Source: Phyllobacteriaceae bacterium | Lineage (GTDB): Bacteria > Pseudomonadota > Alphaproteobacteria > Rhizobiales > Rhizobiaceae | Direction of reading: 5' to 3' | Assembly: GCA_024645155.1 (NCBI GenBank) | Contig: JAHEGF010000011.1 | Location: forward strand, 1-26,054 | Length of the DNA: 26,054 nt | Shown here: piece after piece, positions 22,628 to 26,054 of the stretch | How the letters are laid out: every line of letters begins with the position of its first letter | Position numbering within the stretch: the stretch's first letter is position 1 | The notes under the pieces: model-generated | The model's input: only the letters and a program-made list of their open reading frames with translations | What the model was told of the DNA's origin: nothing | Databases searched by the model: none | Position numbers and translations under genes: made by a program

Positions 22628-24001
22628 TCAACGCCGCGAGCGCCCATCAGAGCGGCGAACGTCTCCCTCGCCGCCGGTGATGATGCGTTGCGGGTTCCGT
22701 TCAAGGTCTGATACCGCCCTTTCAATACGGCTGATCGAACGCCGGCTGTCGCGAACCAGCGCTTCGACGTCGCGCAATCCCTGCCCCGAAAACCGCGCCA
22801 GGCCGTCGGTGATCGTGCCCATGCGCGCATTCAGCGTATCGGCGATCTCACGTATGGATTTCAGGGTCTCGGCGGCCTGAGCAAACAGGTCCTCGCCGTC
22901 GGCGTCACCAAGGAACCCGTCAACCTTTGCCAGCACACCGTCAACCCGCGCTGATGCATCCTTTAGGCGGCGGGCGATTTCCGAGGCATCGGTGATTACC
23001 TGGTCGATGTCGTCGGCGCGGCGGCCGACCTTTTCGGTCACCTTGGCAATATCCTGGGCAATGACGCGCGTATCACGGCTGGCCTGCTCGAAATTCGCAA
23101 TTGCCGATGAGACCCGTCCCGGGTCGACACCGGCGACAATCCTGTCAACTTCCGTCAATGTCCCTTGCGCCTTGTCGGCAACAGCGCCAAACGACTTCAC
23201 CGCCTCATCTACCGAGGCGACGATGTCCTCAAGCCCTTCGCTGGCCTTGTCGAGCCGCTCGGAAAAAGCCGCCGCATTGTCGACGATCTGGCCGACTTTT
23301 TCCCCGTCAACGGCCTTCAGCACGTCCTCCGCTGCGGTCAGTGTCGATTCCAGTTTCCCCGAAACCTGCTTCAAAGTCTCCGACAACTCGCCGACACTCG
23401 AAAGGAATGTATCGATACCGTCAGCATTCTTTGCCAAGGCGTCGGAAAACGTCTCGGCATTTTCCAGCGTCTTTTTCAGGGGTTCGCGCGACTCGTCGAA
23501 AAAGCTTTGCACGCTGGCCAGCACTTCGTTTGTCCGGTTGGCAATGTCCTGAGCCGTCTTGAGGATGTTGGTGACAGCCGAGGGTTTGGCTTCAATAATC
23601 GCGTCAACACCCTCCTCCGCGGCCTTGTCGAGGATATTGCGTTCCTTAGGATTACCGCCGATCATTTCGATATAGGCCTGGCCTGTCAGGCCCTGCACCC
23701 CGATCTCGGCCTGCGTCGACGGAGTGACCGGCGTCAGGCGGTCAACCCTGGTTTCGGCTATAGCTACATCGGGATTGTTGATATCGATATACACGCGCGA
23801 CACATCGCCGACCTTGACGCCGTTGAACAACACGGAACTTCCGCGGCCGAGACCTGCAGCAGAGCCCGGAATGCGCACGTTCAGGATCACCAGTTCTCCC
23901 AGGCTGCCGCTTCCGGCCTTCCAGTAGACGAACCCCAGCGCCGCGAGGATCGCAAGCAGCGTAAACACTCCGACAACAACATAATTGGCGCGTGTTTCCA
24001 T
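22628..24001 (-). CDS. MlaD-like MCE-domain substrate-binding protein with long coiled-coil
   Basis: The 457-residue product has an N-terminal transmembrane helix (about 8-27) and a single MCE domain (about 40-118: GSAAGLGRGSSVLFNGVKVGDV through GVQGLTGQAYIEMIGG). About 310 residues of helical, coiled-coil sequence rich in Asp, Ala and Glu follow, with a short basic tail. MCE proteins form hexameric rings in the periplasm that bind and pass phospholipids or sterols; E. coli MlaD has the domain but only a short tail (183 residues). A single MCE domain plus a long helical segment resembles actinobacterial Mce proteins, where the helices form a tunnel across the periplasm. It lies 10 nt downstream of the ATPase gene. 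I leave the symbol empty because substrate and exact subfamily are not proven. Confidence 0.88.
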   Translation of the reverse strand: METRANYVVVGVFTLLAILAALGFVYWKAGSGSLGELVILNVRIPGSAAGLGRGSSVLFNGVKVGDVSRVYIDINNPDVAIAETRVDRLTPVTPSTQAEIGVQGLTGQAYIEMIGGNPKERNILDKAAEEGVDAIIEAKPSAVTNILKTAQDIANRTNEVLASVQSFFDESREPLKKTLENAETFSDALAKNADGIDTFLSSVGELSETLKQVSGKLESTLTAAEDVLKAVDGEKVGQIVDNAAAFSERLDKASEGLEDIVASVDEAVKSFGAVADKAQGTLTEVDRIVAGVDPGRVSSAIANFEQASRDTRVIAQDIAKVTEKVGRRADDIDQVITDASEIARRLKDASARVDGVLAKVDGFLGDADGEDLFAQAAETLKSIREIADTLNARMGTITDGLARFSGQGLRDVEALVRDSRRSISRIERAVSDLERNPQRIITGGEGDVRRSDGRSRR

Positions 24002-24011
24002 AATCCAAGCT

Positions 24012-24833
24012 TCAGCCTCTTGCCGCGTGATCTATCAGTCTTGCGCGTTTGCCGCGGAAATATGCCTGTACCCAGGGATCATCGCAACGCAGCATATCGT
24101 CAATCGTCCCGGCAACCAGAACCTTCCTGTCCCCGAGAACCGCAATCCGGTCGCAGACAGAAAACAGGCTGTCGAGATCGTGTGTCACCATATAAACTGT
24201 CAGGCCAAGCGTGTCTCGCAGTTTCGCCACAAGTTCGTCAAATTCCGCCGCTCCGATCGGGTCGAGACCTGAAGTCGGCTCGTCGAGAAACACAACATCG
24301 GGATCAAGCGCCAGCGCGCGCGCCAGGGCGGCACGCTTGATCATCCCGCCGGAAAGCTCGGAAGGGAATTTTTCAGCCGCACTGGGTTTCAGTCCGACAA
24401 GTTCAATCTTCAGGCGCGCCAGTTCGTCCATCAGTTTTTTCGGCATGTCGAGATATTCGCGCATCGGAACCTGGATGTTTTCCAGCACCGTGAGCGACGA
24501 GAACAGAGCGCCCTGCTGAAACAGCACGCCGAGGCGCATGTCGATCAGCATCCGCTGGTATTCATCCAGTTTGCTGACATCATGCCCAAACATCCGGATC
24601 AGTCCGCTTTGGCGTTGGACAAGGCCGAGGATCGCCCGCATCAATACCGATTTTCCCGAGCCCGACGCACCAACAAATCCGAGAATCTCGCCGCGGTAGA
24701 CATCGAGGTCGAGATTTTCCAGAACCGTTGTTGTGCCGAATGAAACCGTAACGCCACGCACCGAGATGAGTACGTCCTTGCCCTCGGCTTCAACGTGGCC
24801 GGTTTCTTCAATACTGGAAACTGCTGCCGTCAT
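24012..24833 (-). CDS. ABC transporter ATP-binding protein, MlaF-like
   Basis: The 273-residue ATPase has Walker A at residues 55-62 (GASGSGKS), a Q-loop in FQQGALFSS, the signature LSGGMIKRAALARAL at about 160-174 and Walker B VVFLDE with Asp184 and Glu185, followed by PTSGLDP and the switch histidine in MVTHDLDS. The GALFSSLTVLENI segment and the LSGGM(I/R)KRA signature are those of MlaF/MCE-associated ATPases, which energise phospholipid movement between membranes. The N-terminal 20 residues are a non-conserved extension. It sits between the permease and the MCE gene, with 11 and 10 nt gaps, as in other mla operons. Confidence 0.93.
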   Translation of the reverse strand: MTAAVSSIEETGHVEAEGKDVLISVRGVTVSFGTTTVLENLDLDVYRGEILGFVGASGSGKSVLMRAILGLVQRQSGLIRMFGHDVSKLDEYQRMLIDMRLGVLFQQGALFSSLTVLENIQVPMREYLDMPKKLMDELARLKIELVGLKPSAAEKFPSELSGGMIKRAALARALALDPDVVFLDEPTSGLDPIGAAEFDELVAKLRDTLGLTVYMVTHDLDSLFSVCDRIAVLGDRKVLVAGTIDDMLRCDDPWVQAYFRGKRARLIDHAARG

Positions 24834-24844
24834 CGGACCCGCCG

Positions 24845-26017
24845 TTAGAAATCGATCGCCGCGTAAAACATTGCAAACATGCCGTCGACCACGATGACCA
24901 CGAAAATCGCCTTCACAACCGAAGCGGTAACATGCCGTCCAAGTGATTCGGCACTGCCACCCACCTTCATGCCCTCAACCGCGGCGACGATCCCAATGAT
25001 CAGTGCCATGAATGGCGCCTTGATCAGGCCTGCGTAATAGGTGTTCAGACCAATTGCATCACGCAGCCGTTCAATGAAGATTTCCGGTGCGATGCCCGAA
25101 TAGGCCCATGAAACCGCCATGGCGCCGCCGATTGCCGCAAAGTCGGCTATGATCGTCAGCAGCGGCAAGGCGATCACCAGCGCAACCAGGCGCGGGAACA
25201 CCAGCACGCCGATGGGATTGAGCCCGATGACTTTCAATGCATCGATCTCCTCGCGCATTTTCATCGAGCCGACTTCGGCGGTGATCGCACTTCCGGAGCG
25301 TCCGGCGATCATGATGGCGGTCAGCAGGACCCCGATTTCACGCAGTACCAGGATACCAACCAGGTCGACGACGAAGATTTCCGCACCGAAAACGCGAAGC
25401 TGGAAGGCACCTTGCTGGGCGATGATGGCGCCGATGATAGTCGACATCAAAACAATGACCGGGATGGCGCCAACACCCATACGGTCAATCTGGCTGACGA
25501 TGGCCGCCGGGCTCAGCGCGTGTCCGCGGCCAAGCTTCATCTGCGCTCCACGCACGGTCGCACCAAGAATATCCAAGGCCATGATGAAATCCTGGCCAAG
25601 CGAAACAACATTGCGCCCAAGCGCTTCCAGCAGCGGCAGCAATGAAAGACTGAAACGTTTGGGTTCAGGCGGTTCCCTGCGCGCAGCGGCGGCAACGGCC
25701 TCCAGCAGCGTTTCGGCCGCCTTGCTCTGCCCGACCATGGAGACCGCGGTTCCCCGCGCCTCGAATGCAGCCATCATGCGTTCCACTTGCCAGGCCCCTG
25801 CCGTATCCATCGCCTCGACACCGGAAAGGTCCGCAACAACGCCATTTGGCGCATCCCTTGCTTCAACCGCACGGATTTCCGCGTCGACCCTGCCCGCCCG
25901 ATAGGTATTCCACAGGCCGCTCAGTGCAATCGTCAGCACGCCCTCATCGGCCGAACACACCACTTTGGGATCGCGGTCATCGGCGGCGCTTGCGTCACTG
26001 TCCGGTTTCGTCAACAT
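24845..26017 (-). CDS. STAS-MlaE fusion permease of an MCE lipid transporter
   Basis: From ATG 26017 the product is 390 residues. The N-terminal part (about 20-105) is a STAS domain (GVLTIALSGLWNTY, then VVADLSGVEAMDTAGAWQV), the fold of MlaB; the rest is an MlaE permease with five or so helices and the family motif GRSGSAITAEVGSMKMREEIDALKVIGLNPIGVLVFPR (read in parts). MlaE forms the membrane dimer that accepts lipid from MlaF and passes it to the MCE ring. Fusion of MlaB to MlaE is common in alphaproteobacteria and explains why no separate mlaB follows. An in-frame GTG at 26053 could add 12 residues, and the frame may continue beyond the window, so the true start is unresolved. It heads the four-gene transport operon visible here. 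Confidence 0.88.
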   Translation of the reverse strand: MLTKPDSDASAADDRDPKVVCSADEGVLTIALSGLWNTYRAGRVDAEIRAVEARDAPNGVVADLSGVEAMDTAGAWQVERMMAAFEARGTAVSMVGQSKAAETLLEAVAAAARREPPEPKRFSLSLLPLLEALGRNVVSLGQDFIMALDILGATVRGAQMKLGRGHALSPAAIVSQIDRMGVGAIPVIVLMSTIIGAIIAQQGAFQLRVFGAEIFVVDLVGILVLREIGVLLTAIMIAGRSGSAITAEVGSMKMREEIDALKVIGLNPIGVLVFPRLVALVIALPLLTIIADFAAIGGAMAVSWAYSGIAPEIFIERLRDAIGLNTYYAGLIKAPFMALIIGIVAAVEGMKVGGSAESLGRHVTASVVKAIFVVIVVDGMFAMFYAAIDF

Positions 26018-26054
26018 GTCATGAGGTTTATCGTTTCTCGTTCCGCCTGTCACA

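Overview
The window reads as a chromosomal segment of an alphaproteobacterium, most probably a member of the Rhizobiales (Hyphomicrobiales). Signs of this are a CckA-type hybrid histidine kinase, a one-cysteine DksA of rhizobial type, a folP-folB-folK cluster, a YcjX/YcjF pair, an mla-type lipid transport operon with the STAS domain fused to MlaE, a rhizobial-style intergenic palindromic repeat, and a giant coiled-coil membrane protein resembling the growth pole ring protein GPR/RgsE. Base composition looks GC-rich throughout and coding density is high. I saw no tRNA, rRNA, CRISPR array, transposase or prophage gene.

Layout. 1-880: the 3' end of a subtilisin-like protease and a small secreted basic protein, each followed by a clear intrinsic terminator. 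971-4449: a membrane diheme-b/[2Fe-2S] protein that looks like a CyaC-type adenylate cyclase without its cyclase domain, overlapping by 4 nt a large MscS-family channel gene. 4447-4825: a non-coding repeat element with inverted ends that supply the stop codons of both flanking convergent genes. 4822-9119: cckA (minus), a FliO-like protein (plus) and dksA (minus). 9307-13101: a SixA-like phosphatase, ycjX- and ycjF-like genes, and a secreted hypothetical protein with a promoter-like region containing TTAACCAT. 13120-14841: folate genes folP-folB-folK (minus). 15053-15682: a DUF922-type secreted putative zinc protease. 15694-17065: a [2Fe-2S] ferredoxin and a thioredoxin-reductase-like ferredoxin-NADP reductase (minus). 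17203-21930: a single-domain HPt protein divergent from the GPR/RgsE-like gene, with its terminator. 21939-26054: a PqiC-like lipoprotein, an MCE protein, an ABC ATPase and a STAS-MlaE permease (minus; the 5' end may run off the window).

How the genes fit together. Several genes belong to the cell-cycle and envelope side of alphaproteobacterial biology: CckA (the CtrA phosphorelay), an orphan HPt, a GPR-like polar growth scaffold, the Mla lipid transporter and an MscS channel. A second theme is redox: the diheme/ferredoxin protein and the ferredoxin/FNR pair. The most unusual items are the cyclase-less CyaC-like protein coupled to a mechanosensitive channel, the element that provides both stop codons, and the internal 40-residue repeats of the GPR-like protein.
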